Shown: piece by piece, positions 28,709 through 36,058 of the stretch
How the letters are laid out: every line of letters starts with the position of its first letter
Numbering within the stretch: position 1 is the stretch's first letter
Source: Sphaerobacteraceae bacterium
GTDB lineage: Bacteria; Chloroflexota; Chloroflexia; Thermomicrobiales; UBA6265
NCBI GenBank assembly: GCA_016781925.1
Contig: JADDPH010000039.1
Coordinates: 1 to 40,214 of the forward strand
Direction of reading: 5' to 3'
DNA: 40,214 nt
Made by a program: the position numbers and the translations under genes
Notes under the pieces: model-generated
Seen by the model: only the letters and a program-made list of their open reading frames with translations
Databases searched by the model: none
Told to the model about the DNA's origin: nothing

Positions 28709-29393
28709 CCCTCGGCTTCCCCTCTTAGCTGGCGGCGGCGCGCAGCATAGATCGAGCCCCCCCCGATCAAGGCGAGGAGGGTGCCAGCCACCACGTAGAC
28801 CACGGTTCCCTGTCCCTTCTCTTCAGTTGGTCGGACAAAACCCGGAGGGTAGGCCGTCTGGACGACTGGCCGATCGCCTCCCGGCACTCCGTCATTCAGA
28901 GGAGCACCAGCAAGGCGGGCCACCTCGGCCAGGGAAAGGGCCGGCAACCCAGCCTCCCGGCCAGTCCACGACCAAGCATCGACATCGCCGTCGCGCACCT
29001 TTGTCGCGCTGGCGCCCAGCGTCAGCGGTCGCCACTCACCCGGAGCGCTTTGTCGGAAGTACTGCCAGAAGGGCGCGTTTACTCCAGACCCCTGACAGAC
29101 GCTGCGCCGGCAGGCGGTGGCAGAGCACCCTTCCCCCTCCAAGGAGCAGACGCCCTCACCCAGCCCGCCGAAGGAGATCGTGACCTGGGAGATGCCGCTC
29201 CGCTTCAGCAGATCGATCCCACTGATCGTCTCCTCTTGGAACGGCACGAATGCGTAGGTCATTCGCCCGTCCCCATGCCGCACCACCAGACAGCGTAGTG
29301 GAGGACCGACTCTGGCCGAGCGGTTGGTGTGGCGGCCGTCACGCCCGGTACGCAAGCGGCCGCGACCACCAACAGGAGAAGGCACGCAGCCAA
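28705..29393 (-). CDS. DUF4430 (transcobalamin C-terminal-like) membrane-anchored protein, apparent 5' frameshift
   Basis: The C-terminal part, about 195 residues from VVRHGDGRMTYAF to the stop, shows the DUF4430 pattern: a GIDLLKRSG block, an FWQYFRQSAPGEWRPLTLGA segment and KVRDGDVDAWSW. It has a four-cysteine cluster (C-x6-C-x4-C-x4-C) and ends with a single membrane helix (VVYVVAGTLLALIGGGSIYA) and a basic tail. DUF4430 corresponds to the beta domain of transcobalamin/intrinsic factor. Upstream of about 29290 this frame is Arg/Gly-rich junk, while the next frame encodes a fine lipoprotein-like signal (LAACLLLLVVAAACVPG, from about 29393) that stops shortly after entering the domain. One frameshift near 29285-29325, real or a sequencing error, would join them. 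The start is uncertain (TTG 29393 or upstream). Confidence 0.7.
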
Positions 29394-29420
29394 CCGAACG
29401 CGATGTGCCCTCAGCGACTG

Positions 29421-29445
29421 ACCGCCAGTGACCGGCACTGGCGGT
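29421..29445 (-). repeat. 10-bp perfect hairpin between the barrel and DUF4430 genes
   Basis: ACCGCCAGTG (29421-29430) and CACTGGCGGT (29436-29445) flank ACCGG. It has no T-run on the minus strand and lies 36 bases after the barrel-protein stop. It may be an mRNA processing or stability element that favours the first gene of the operon. Confidence 0.55.
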
Positions 29446-29481
29446 CGAATCCAACAACCGCCCTTGCCCACGCCGGACTCC

Positions 29482-30600
29482 TCAGGCAACGGACCGCAGG
29501 TCATGCTGGGCGGCGTGCGTCCTGATCGGAACCCCGGCAACCGGGGACGCCAGCGGAGTAGCGCCCTCCATCCCACCGGTCACGACAGGGAGCGGGAGAC
29601 CGGCCATGGCCGGGATGGCCTGGAGGGTCGCGAAGAGGTTGTCATCTGGCTGGTCGTCCGTGTAGCGGAACGCGCCGCTTGGGTTCTGGAATGCGGCCAG
29701 GGCACCGGCGGCGTCGAGAAGGTCGGGGGAGGACGGATCGAGGTCAAGGGACACGAGGGCCTGCACGGCAAGCGCCGTGGAGTTCGCGTCGGGCAAGAGT
29801 GGCTCGGCCGGCTGGAAGGCAAACCCGCCCGTCGGCGCCTGGACGCTTCTCAGAAAGTCGAGCGCTTTTGCCACCATCGGGTCATCCGCGCGGCCAGTGA
29901 CCGCGAGGGCCTGGAGGACCAGCGCCGTGGTGTTGCTATCTCCCGCGCCTGGCGTTGTGGAGCCATCGAAGGCCCAGGAGCCATCTTCCCCCTGAGTGGT
30001 CTCAAGGGCAGCCACGGCAGCGCCAGGAACCGCCAAACCGGATCCAGAGAGCGCTAGCATCACCAGCGCGTGGTCGAAGATACCGGTGCCGTAGACCGCT
30101 GCCGGGAGCGGGGTGGCGCTTGGCCCGACCAGAGCGAGACCGTCGACGATGTCACGACTCTGGTCAAGGCGCCCCGCCGCCAGGTACGCAAGGCTCAATT
30201 TGGCCGCCTGACCGACGCCGGCCTCGACGTAGGTGGACTGTTGCCCGTTCAGGTAGCTCAGGGCCGCCTCAAGCGACGCTCCGACCTCGACACCCGCTGC
30301 TCGCGCCGCCGCCAGCGCGGTGACCGCATCGGCGGTCGTACCTGGATCGCTCGTCCCCGTAAATCCGACGAATCCACCGTCCGCCGCCTGTTGGGTGACC
30401 AGCCAGGCAATCGCTGCCTCAAGCGACCTCATGGCCTCGGGCGATGCCACGGGCGTCCCGCGGTCGTCCTGGGTAATGGCCCGGCTCACGCCGACTGGTC
30501 CCGTCAAGACAAGGGCCACGACCAGGATCAGAACGACTAGACGTCGGGCAGACGCGGCCAACCAAGCGGACGCCGCGGAAAGCGACAAGAGATGCGTCAC
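29482..30600 (-). CDS. Secreted alpha/alpha-barrel protein (prenyltransferase/squalene-cyclase-like repeats), transcobalamin alpha-domain-like
   Basis: A 372-residue exported protein. I start at GTG 30600, five bases after GAGGAGG; it has an N-terminal hydrophobic signal (about 20-38) followed by AITQDD. The mature part is made of helix pairs with at least four QW-like repeat ends: WLVTQQAADGGF (66-77), ALETTQGEDGSW (198-209), FLRSVQAPTGGF (249-260) and LAAFQNPSGAF (301-311). Inside the repeats are GDSNTTALVLQALAVTG (220-236) and DANSTALAVQAL (271-282), similar from memory to the alpha-domain helices of intrinsic factor. The DxDD-type acid motif of real cyclases is absent, so catalysis is unlikely. 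It is the first gene after a cobalamin riboswitch and sits next to a DUF4430 protein, so B12 binding is a strong inference. Confidence 0.82.
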   Translation of the reverse strand: MTHLLSLSAASAWLAASARRLVVLILVVALVLTGPVGVSRAITQDDRGTPVASPEAMRSLEAAIAWLVTQQAADGGFVGFTGTSDPGTTADAVTALAAARAAGVEVGASLEAALSYLNGQQSTYVEAGVGQAAKLSLAYLAAGRLDQSRDIVDGLALVGPSATPLPAAVYGTGIFDHALVMLALSGSGLAVPGAAVAALETTQGEDGSWAFDGSTTPGAGDSNTTALVLQALAVTGRADDPMVAKALDFLRSVQAPTGGFAFQPAEPLLPDANSTALAVQALVSLDLDPSSPDLLDAAGALAAFQNPSGAFRYTDDQPDDNLFATLQAIPAMAGLPLPVVTGGMEGATPLASPVAGVPIRTHAAQHDLRSVA

Positions 30601-30712
30601 GGGAACCTCCTCACAGCGAACACGTGGCAGCGCTGGCAGGAACAAGCGGCTTCGACAGGTCCTCGTCACGCCGGCTGGACGCCCCAAATTAGAGGCGAGT
30701 GTCACGGGCAAC

Positions 30713-30737
30713 AAAAAACCCGCTCTGGCGAGCGGGT
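30713..30737 (-). terminator. Intrinsic terminator of the cobalamin riboswitch
   Basis: On the minus strand ACCCGCTC-GCCA-GAGCGGGT forms a perfect 8-bp stem with a tetraloop, followed directly by a run of T (TTTTTTG). It lies between the aptamer and the first gene of the operon, about 110 bases before its start codon. It is therefore the likely expression platform, ending transcription when B12 is bound. Confidence 0.88.
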
Positions 30738-30828
30738 CGGGCCGAAGCGGTGCTGGGAACGGCGACGGTCAGGTCGACGTGCGGCACGGCATGCGGTGTC
30801 CTCCCCTTTCGCGCGAAGGGCCTCGGAC

Positions 30829-30968
30829 GCAGCGGAGGCGGGTGACCTGGCTCCGCCGCCCGGCTCCGCTCGGAATCCGGATCGGCGATACAGTTGCGGG
30901 ACAGCGCCGGCCTCGCACCGGCTTCCCCCTGTGACCCCGCGCATTCACACGCGGGCACCCTCTGCTGC
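30829..30968 (-). promoter_or_regulatory. Cobalamin (B12) riboswitch aptamer
   Basis: Read on the minus strand, the region contains the conserved core blocks of the adenosylcobalamin/cobalamin riboswitch: GGGGGAAGCCGGTGCGAGGC, then CGCTGTCCCGCAACTGTATC, and a B12-box-like GAGCCAGGTCACCCGCC. P1 can form between GCAGCAGAGG (30968-30959) and CCTCCGCTGC (30838-30829) with a single A-C mismatch, which sets the boundaries. With the terminator at 30713-30737 it should switch off the downstream barrel-DUF4430-EcfT-EcfA operon when B12 is plentiful. The match is strong; a covariance-model search would confirm it. Confidence 0.95.
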
Positions 30969-31014
30969 AGCGACTCGGTTATTAACCACAGATCCTAAGT
31001 GATCTGGCGGAAGG

Positions 31015-31043
31015 AGTGTGGCACTCACCACCCGAGGTGTCAA
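31015..31043 (-). promoter_or_regulatory. Likely promoter of the B12 operon
   Basis: On the minus strand a consensus TTGACA (31043-31038) is followed after exactly 17 bases by CACACT (31020-31015), a weak -10 box. Transcription would begin about 40 bases before the riboswitch P1 stem, which is a sensible leader. Two small palindromes, GGTTA-T-TAACC (30977-30987) and CAGATC-N6-GATCTG (30989-31006), lie between promoter and aptamer. Confidence 0.5.
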
Positions 31044-31201
31044 TCAGGACGTTTTCGTGTTTTCGTGCAAATCTCCCGCTCAAGACCGGCCCTCTCACCT
31101 TTCCTCCTGACGCGGCCGTCCGGCCCGTGGTAGCCGGTCCGGACGTAAGGTGCTATAAGGCCCCTGGGTCTGGGTGCCACGGCCCAGCCAGGGGGAGCGG
31201 C

Positions 31202-32056
31202 TTGGACGTTGTGCGGTCCATCGAGTTGGGGGTAGTTTCGGCTGGGGCGGCGATCCTCGGATCGATGCTGGGCTTGGGAGGCGGCGTCTTTCTGGTTCCG
31301 ATCTTCACGCTCTTTTTCGCCGTGGACCAAAAGATCGCGATTGGTGCCAGCGCCGTGGCGGTCGTCACGAACTCTGTCGTCGGATCGACCGTCCACCTGC
31401 GCAGCCGGTTTACGAACCTCCGCTTGGCGATGCTGCTCCAGGTGGCGACTGCTGCCGGTGCCACCGCCGGCGCGGTCATCGGGGTCTATGCCAACCCGCG
31501 GGTGGTGAACCTGATCTTCGGCGCTGTCCTCGTTTACGCGGCAGTCTCGATGGCGATGCGTCGGCAAGCGGCGGCAGTCGGGGAACCGGTCGATGAAGAC
31601 GAACTCCGGCTCGGTGCGGTCTACCGTGACCCCGCGTCGAAGGATCCCGATCCCCACGTGCGATACGCGCCACAGCGGGTGCCACTCGGACTCGGCGTGA
31701 GCGGAGTGGCGGGGATGCTATCCGGGATGCTGGGCGTCGGCGGCGGGGTGATCCAAGTGCCCGCGATGAACCTCTTGATGCGCGTACCGGTCAAGGCGGC
31801 GGCCGGAACCAGCTCGTTCATGGTCGGGATCACCGCCGTCGCCACCGCCTCCGTCTTCTACGCTCAGGGCAAAATCGATCCCACCGTCGTGGTTCCGGCG
31901 ATGGTCGGGATCTTCGTCGGCTCCCAGCTTGGCTCCCGTCTGACCCGGCGGATTCGAACCCAAAACCTGGTCGTGCTGTTCGTGCTGATCCTGCTCTATC
32001 TCGGCGGCTCGCTGCTGCTGAGGGCAGTCGGAATTACCCTACCGGGGCAGCAATGA
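31202..32056 (+). CDS. TauE/SafE-family sulfite/anion exporter
   Basis: A 284-residue inner-membrane protein with about eight helices and an internal duplication. The two family signature loops are visible: LGSMLGLGGGVFLVP (19-33) and LSGMLGVGGGVIQVP (173-187). Members move sulfite, sulfoacetate or other organosulfur anions; the actual substrate is unknown here. I start at TTG 31202, four bases after GGGGGAG, because the sequence becomes family-like at once; a GTG at 31211 is the alternative. It overlaps the DUF1634 gene by four bases. It is divergent from the B12 operon, so the region 30969-31201 serves both. Confidence 0.88.
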   Translation: MDVVRSIELGVVSAGAAILGSMLGLGGGVFLVPIFTLFFAVDQKIAIGASAVAVVTNSVVGSTVHLRSRFTNLRLAMLLQVATAAGATAGAVIGVYANPRVVNLIFGAVLVYAAVSMAMRRQAAAVGEPVDEDELRLGAVYRDPASKDPDPHVRYAPQRVPLGLGVSGVAGMLSGMLGVGGGVIQVPAMNLLMRVPVKAAAGTSSFMVGITAVATASVFYAQGKIDPTVVVPAMVGIFVGSQLGSRLTRRIRTQNLVVLFVLILLYLGGSLLLRAVGITLPGQQ

Positions 32057-32499
32057 GCGGCCGAACTGCGCCTAGCGATCAGGCGAGCCCCAGCCCGGCG
32101 GCCATCGACACCGGATCCTTTAGTGCCGGGGGGCCGCCTGACCTCGACGCGCGGACGGTGGAATTGTTACCCATATACCAGGCCGCCGGATCGGTCCTCA
32201 CCTGGGGGTTTCGGGTGGCGGCGGGTTTGCTGACCGTTGGCATCGGGGTCGCGCTGCTGCGGCAAGAACCACTGGCAACGCGGGCAGAACCGCTGCCCGA
32301 GGTCATCTCGGGGCTCCTGGATGGGGATGCCAGGGGAATCGTCGATCTGGCTATCGTGGCCATGATCGCCACCCCAGTTATGACCACGTTAGCCGTCGCG
32401 ATTGGCTTCCTGCGGCTCGGGGACCGGCTCTACGCCGCGCTCTCGCTCGTCGTTTTGGCCATCCTTGGGACCAGCATCGCGGTGGCACTCCTCACATGA
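32053..32499 (+). CDS. DUF1634 membrane protein, partner of the TauE/SafE exporter
   Basis: A 148-residue protein with an N-terminal Ser/Pro/Gly-rich cytoplasmic stretch of about 40 residues and three predicted membrane helices (about 45-68, 97-121 and 126-146). DUF1634 genes are commonly found directly after TauE/SafE genes, and here the ATGA overlap shows translational coupling. It is probably an accessory subunit of the exporter; its mechanism is unknown. Confidence 0.82.
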   Translation: MSGRTAPSDQASPSPAAIDTGSFSAGGPPDLDARTVELLPIYQAAGSVLTWGFRVAAGLLTVGIGVALLRQEPLATRAEPLPEVISGLLDGDARGIVDLAIVAMIATPVMTTLAVAIGFLRLGDRLYAALSLVVLAILGTSIAVALLT

Positions 32500-32568
32500 A
32501 TGAAGAGCCACGAGTGACCATTGGTAGCACCCGAGGAACGGCGGCCGGAGAAGGAGGGCCACGCCCTG

Positions 32569-33465
32569 GTGAGCCAGACCGATACTGCCATCGCCATTGA
32601 ATCATCACCCGATCAGCGCCCGGTAGGCGTGGTCGTGGCGATGGACGCGGAGTTGCGGCACTTCCTAGACCGGATCGAGATCGAGAGAGAGGAGCGGGAC
32701 GGACCCTGGCTGGACCGGTTCGCGAGGGTGGCAGGGGTGCCCCTCGTGGTAATTCGGTCTGGAATGGGAAGGGTCAACGCCGCCGCCGCGACGGAGCGCT
32801 TGATCAACGCCCATCGACCGAGAGCCATGCTCAATTTCGGCTGCTCTGGCGCTCACCGTCGAGATGTCCTGCAGGGGGACGTGGTGATCGGGGAGCGCAG
32901 CGTGCACCACGCCGCGCTGCACATCCTTCCCTCCGGGGAGGAGGTGCATCAGGGGATGCACGTCGAGGTGGCCGGAGAGGCATTTGCACCGACGCACCTG
33001 CCATCGGATCCAGATCTAGTGGCGCTGGCCCGACTAGCCGCCGAGACTTGGATTCCTGAGCCGTGGCCCCGCTCGCTCGGATGGCCGGAGGCAGTTCCCT
33101 ATCGAGAGCCGAAGGTCCACGTCGGCGCGGTGGGCTCAGCCGACGTCTGGACCCAGGCGCAGGTTCGCCTGGACGCCCTGCACGCTCTGCATGGGACCCT
33201 CTGCGAGGACATGGAAGCGGCGGCAATGGCCCAGGTCTGCACCCTCCACCACGTCCCGTTCCTGACGATCAAGGACATTTCCAACAACGAGTTCCACGCC
33301 GTGAGCGACCTCACCGCGTTCGCCGACTTCCCAACGGAAGAAGTGGGGAAGCGTGCCGCCATGCTCCTGCTACAGGTGGTGGAGCAGATGGCGACCCATC
33401 AGGCGGCGCGTGTCTCCGTGGGAGACGCCGACGCGGAGGACGCATTGGCTCGTCGCGAGGGTTGA
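32569..33465 (+). CDS. Nucleoside hydrolase of the MTA/SAH nucleosidase (PNP/UDP) family
   Basis: About 298 residues when started at GTG 32569 (AAGGAGGG ten bases upstream); a TTG at 32521 would add 16 residues. The PNP/UDP fold is clear: GVVVAMDAEL (20-29, with Glu28 at the place of the catalytic Glu of MTAN), SGMGRVNAAAATERL, NFGCSGA, GDVVIGE and CEDMEAAAMAQVC (Met215-Glu216, ribose binding). The usual catalytic Asp of the ISD motif is Asn239 here (KDISNN). In this fold Asn at that place is linked to 6-oxopurine recognition, as in human PNP and futalosine hydrolase. The protein is also about 60 residues longer than E. coli MTAN. It may be an S-adenosylhomocysteine/methylthioadenosine nucleosidase or a hydrolase with another base preference. 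Confidence 0.85.
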   Translation: MSQTDTAIAIESSPDQRPVGVVVAMDAELRHFLDRIEIEREERDGPWLDRFARVAGVPLVVIRSGMGRVNAAAATERLINAHRPRAMLNFGCSGAHRRDVLQGDVVIGERSVHHAALHILPSGEEVHQGMHVEVAGEAFAPTHLPSDPDLVALARLAAETWIPEPWPRSLGWPEAVPYREPKVHVGAVGSADVWTQAQVRLDALHALHGTLCEDMEAAAMAQVCTLHHVPFLTIKDISNNEFHAVSDLTAFADFPTEEVGKRAAMLLLQVVEQMATHQAARVSVGDADAEDALARREG

Positions 33466-33531
33466 CGATTGAGAGGTGCTGGGAAGCACCCCCCATCGGG
33501 AGTACCCCATGATCGCCCTACGACAATTCAG

Positions 33532-34371
33532 CTACTCGTCGTAGACAAGTGGGCGGACAATGATTCGGCCACGGGCTGGGTCGATGTCGAGGACCACCTC
33601 GGGGTGGTTGGGGAATAGTTGATCCGGACCGTTCGAAGGCGTGACGACGAAGACATCATGGGCGCCGGTCTCCATGAGGTCGGTGACCCGACCCAAGCTC
33701 GAGCCTTCCTCGTCGACAACCTCCAGGCCGATGAGTTGGTAGAGAAAGTACTCGCCCGGCTCCAGCGGGCGGGCATCAGTCCCTGCGATGCGAAGGGTTC
33801 GACCCCGGAGAGCCATTCCCGCCTCTGGGCTCGCAACCCCTTCGAGACGGAGCAGGGCCTGGCCAGCGTGGAACCGGACACCAAGGAGGCGCCGCGGCTG
33901 CGATTCGTCGCCGACGTAGACGCGCTTAAGCGTGGCGAGGTGCTCAGGGTCATCCGTGAACAGGCGCAGCTTGACCTCGCCATCAAGCCCATGTACGCCG
34001 ACCAGCGCCCCTATCGCGAGGCGAACATGCTCCACTGGAGTGGCCGGATCGGGACCCGCGCTGTCCATGAGACGCTGCCCGCGGGATGGACGAAGCACGC
34101 ACTTCGCCCGGGCTTCCGTATGACTCCGCTTCGCGCCGGAGCGAGCAGGTGCGTCCCTTGTTGGGCCGTCGCTTGAGGAGGCCGCTGCGGCACTCTGCTC
34201 CCGACGGGGTGGACGAGCTGAACTGGGACGCTTCGGGGAACGGGTTTCCATGTCAGAGACAGGGGATGTCTCACCCTCCGCCGCCTCGTGAAGGTCAGTG
34301 GGCTGACTCGTCGGACTCGCGGTAGACGCGCGGCGTCGACGGGGTGTGGCGTCACCGGGGGTCCGATCCAT
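33532..34371 (-). CDS. rimM: Ribosome maturation factor RimM, with long N-terminal extension
   Basis: RimM assists late assembly of the 30S head through S19. The RimM N-terminal barrel begins around residue 113 (VRLAIGALVGVHGLDGEVKL), followed by the PRC-barrel (GEYFLYQLIGLEVVDEEG, ending FPNHPEVVLDIDPARGRI). About 100 residues before it are Arg/Ser/Pro/Ala-rich and low in complexity, which is unusual since RimM is normally about 170-180 residues. I give the ATG at 34371, 13 bases after the KH-gene stop; ATG 34068 would yield a normal-length protein but has no ribosome binding site, so the true start is open. It follows rpsP and the KH gene in the standard order. The usual next genes trmD and rplS are absent; a convergent nucleosidase gene lies there. 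Confidence 0.92.
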   Translation of the reverse strand: MDRTPGDATPRRRRASTASPTSQPTDLHEAAEGETSPVSDMETRSPKRPSSARPPRREQSAAAASSSDGPTRDAPARSGAKRSHTEARAKCVLRPSRGQRLMDSAGPDPATPVEHVRLAIGALVGVHGLDGEVKLRLFTDDPEHLATLKRVYVGDESQPRRLLGVRFHAGQALLRLEGVASPEAGMALRGRTLRIAGTDARPLEPGEYFLYQLIGLEVVDEEGSSLGRVTDLMETGAHDVFVVTPSNGPDQLFPNHPEVVLDIDPARGRIIVRPLVYDE

Positions 34372-34384
34372 GGGATCGACCAGC

Positions 34385-34714
34385 CTATCCTTCGATGTCA
34401 AGGGAGGCCCGAACATCGTGGCGCGCTCCGGCGATCATCACCGCCGTCCGCATCGCACGGGCGATCCTGCCCTGGCGGCCGATCACCTTGCCGAGTTCCT
34501 CCTCCGGCACGTGGAGCTGAAGGTGGACCGCAGATCCCCTCCGCTCGACCGACACGCGCACGTCCTCCGGTGCATCGACGAGATTGGTCGCTAGATAAGC
34601 CACCAGTTCCCGCAGATCCTCCCTGGCATCGTCCGTCGCCCCACCCGCGTCCGTCTCCGGCTCAGTGTCGTCAGCGTCCACGAAATCGGCGTCGTCCATG
34701 GCCGTGTCCGTCAT
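34385..34714 (-). CDS. khpA: KH-domain RNA-binding protein KhpA
   Basis: A 109-residue protein with one KH domain in its C-terminal two-thirds; the RNA-contacting loop reads GKVIGRQGRIARAMRT. The first about 30 residues are strongly acidic (Asp/Glu/Thr). It is encoded between rpsP and rimM, the standard place for KhpA, which binds many RNAs and partners KhpB in Gram-positive bacteria. The ATG at 34714 has AGGGG five bases upstream; a GTG two codons earlier is less well placed. Confidence 0.9.
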   Translation of the reverse strand: MTDTAMDDADFVDADDTEPETDAGGATDDAREDLRELVAYLATNLVDAPEDVRVSVERRGSAVHLQLHVPEEELGKVIGRQGRIARAMRTAVMIAGARHDVRASLDIEG

Positions 34715-34766
34715 CGTCACCCCTGTTTGCGCCTTTAGGCAAGGCTGTCCGGTAAGAAACGACGAA

Positions 34767-34793
34767 GGGGGCAGACCGCATACGTCCGCCCCC
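34767..34793 (-). terminator. Hairpin between rpsP and khpA
   Basis: Minus strand: a 10-bp stem with one G-U pair (34793-34784 with 34776-34767) and a 7-base loop, followed by TTCGTCGTTTCTT. It lies 65 bases after the rpsP stop and could be a partial terminator reducing khpA-rimM expression relative to rpsP. Confidence 0.65.
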
Positions 34794-34857
34794 CATGTCT
34801 CAAGTCCTTACCCCGCCGTCTCGGTTAGCCCTGGTACGCATCGACCCCGGGCGACCC

Positions 34858-35160
34858 TTAAACGGCGGTGCCCACCGTGGCCGCGTCCGCGGTGGCGTCA
34901 GCTTCCGTCGCGCGCGGATCCGCCACAATGCCGTGGCGGCGCAAGATGTCCCGCACGGTGTCGGTGGGCTGGGCACCATTGCTCAGCCAGTGACGGATCC
35001 GGTCTTCCTTCAAGGTGATGGTGGCAGGCTCGGTCAGGGGATCGTAGAACCCGATCGCCTCAATGAAGCGCCCGTCCCGGGGGAAACGGCTCTCCGCAGC
35101 AACAATACGGTAGCTCGGCCGCTTCTTGGCGCCCATCCGCCGGAGTCGAAGCTTGATCAC
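34858..35160 (-). CDS. rpsP: 30S ribosomal protein S16
   Basis: About 100 residues from GTG 35160, preceded by GAGAGGGG about ten bases upstream. The N-terminal core [20 protein letters not shown] is the S16 hallmark; [10 protein letters not shown] and the [16 protein letters not shown] block follow. The last about 25 residues are an Ala/Thr/Asp-rich tail beyond the usual 80-90-residue core. It leads the rpsP-khpA-rimM unit. Confidence 0.96.
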   Translation of the reverse strand: MIKLRLRRMGAKKRPSYRIVAAESRFPRDGRFIEAIGFYDPLTEPATITLKEDRIRHWLSNGAQPTDTVRDILRRHGIVADPRATEADATADAATVGTAV

Positions 35161-35857
35161 GTGTGCTTGCCCCTCTCGGTCATTGATCCACCACCCCGGA
35201 TGTAGCACCCATTGGGCACCGAGGCAGTCATTGCCGGATTAGTCATCGTGCGGCGGCAAACATGCCACCGAAGCATTCCATTCTGGCGCACCACAACATC
35301 GGCCGCGGGTGCAGAACCCGCAGACTATACCATGATTGACCAGCTAGCGTCATCGACCGTCGCAGACCGAGGTTGTAGAAATAGGTTGGACTCGCTGTCG
35401 GATGCTTGATCGTCTGATCGTCCGCCTATGTCGTGGCAATGGCGCGGCGGCGAGCGTTTGACGAGGCATCCACTGCCGTGGCACAGCAAGCGATGACCAT
35501 GGCCCGAGTCAAGGGGCGGGGCAGGCCGAGCTTCGCAGCCCGGGAGGTGATCTGGCTGGGGCTATGCCGTCCGACGAGGGCCTCGGCAATCACTTGGCTT
35601 GGCCGCATCGTCGTCGTCTCCAAACCTGTCGGGGCACGCATGAACGGCATCCATCCTCTCTCACGTAACACCGAGCCGCGTACGGGTGAGACTCGATGCA
35701 TCAACAGGCCGCACAACCATGGTCAAGACGACAAGAGTAGTAACCACTAACTATCGTATCAGTGTTAACACCTACTGACAACAGTTTGGTGCCGGTTTCT
35801 TCATCCGCCCGTGCCTCTTGCGCCAGCCACCGAGCGCTGCAGGATGCACACGAACCA
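35161..35857. promoter_or_regulatory. rpsP leader and promoter, then a gene-free stretch
   Basis: On the minus strand ATGACG (35353-35348) and a near-consensus TATAGT (35329-35324) are 18 bases apart, a good promoter for rpsP with a leader of about 150 bases. Just inside the leader GCGGGT-TCTGC-ACCCGC can form a hairpin (35304-35320). From about 35360 to 35857 there are open frames of about 100 codons on both strands, but none resembles a known family or has a ribosome binding site. Confidence 0.55.
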
Positions 35858-36058
35858 TCAGTCTCCGCCGCCAATCTCCTCGTCAGTCACCTCCTCGCCC
35901 GCGGCCGCAGCGCTGCCCCCGCCGAGACCCGGCCCCTCGTCCGGATCGCGAGCAGCTCGACCCGGCGGCTGGGCGATCGCGTTTGGGTCCGATGAATCAG
36001 TCGGGGCCGACGATGGCAACTGCTCGTCCCGGGCGGGACGCTCGGCGCCACTCTCCAT
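35858..36058 (-). CDS. Small acidic disordered protein, hypothetical
   Basis: A 66-residue frame starting with ATG 36058, which has AGAAGGAG eight bases upstream, one of the better ribosome binding sites in the region. The sequence is rich in Asp, Glu, Pro, Gly and Ser (for example TDSSDPNAIAQPPGRAARDP and EEVTDEEIGGGD), with no hydrophobic core, membrane helix or cysteine. I do not recognise it. Support comes from the start signal and the composition; it could still be a chance frame. Confidence 0.5.
   Translation of the reverse strand: MESGAERPARDEQLPSSAPTDSSDPNAIAQPPGRAARDPDEGPGLGGGSAAAAGEEVTDEEIGGGD

Noticed and set aside
30689-30958. Open frames of 80-90 codons overlapping the riboswitch
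   Set aside because: The conserved aptamer blocks and terminator explain the sequence; the frames are Arg/Pro-rich with no homology.
35426-35750. Open frames of about 100 codons on both strands
   Set aside because: No ribosome binding site, no family match, and both strands open over the same DNA, which is typical of GC-rich non-coding sequence.
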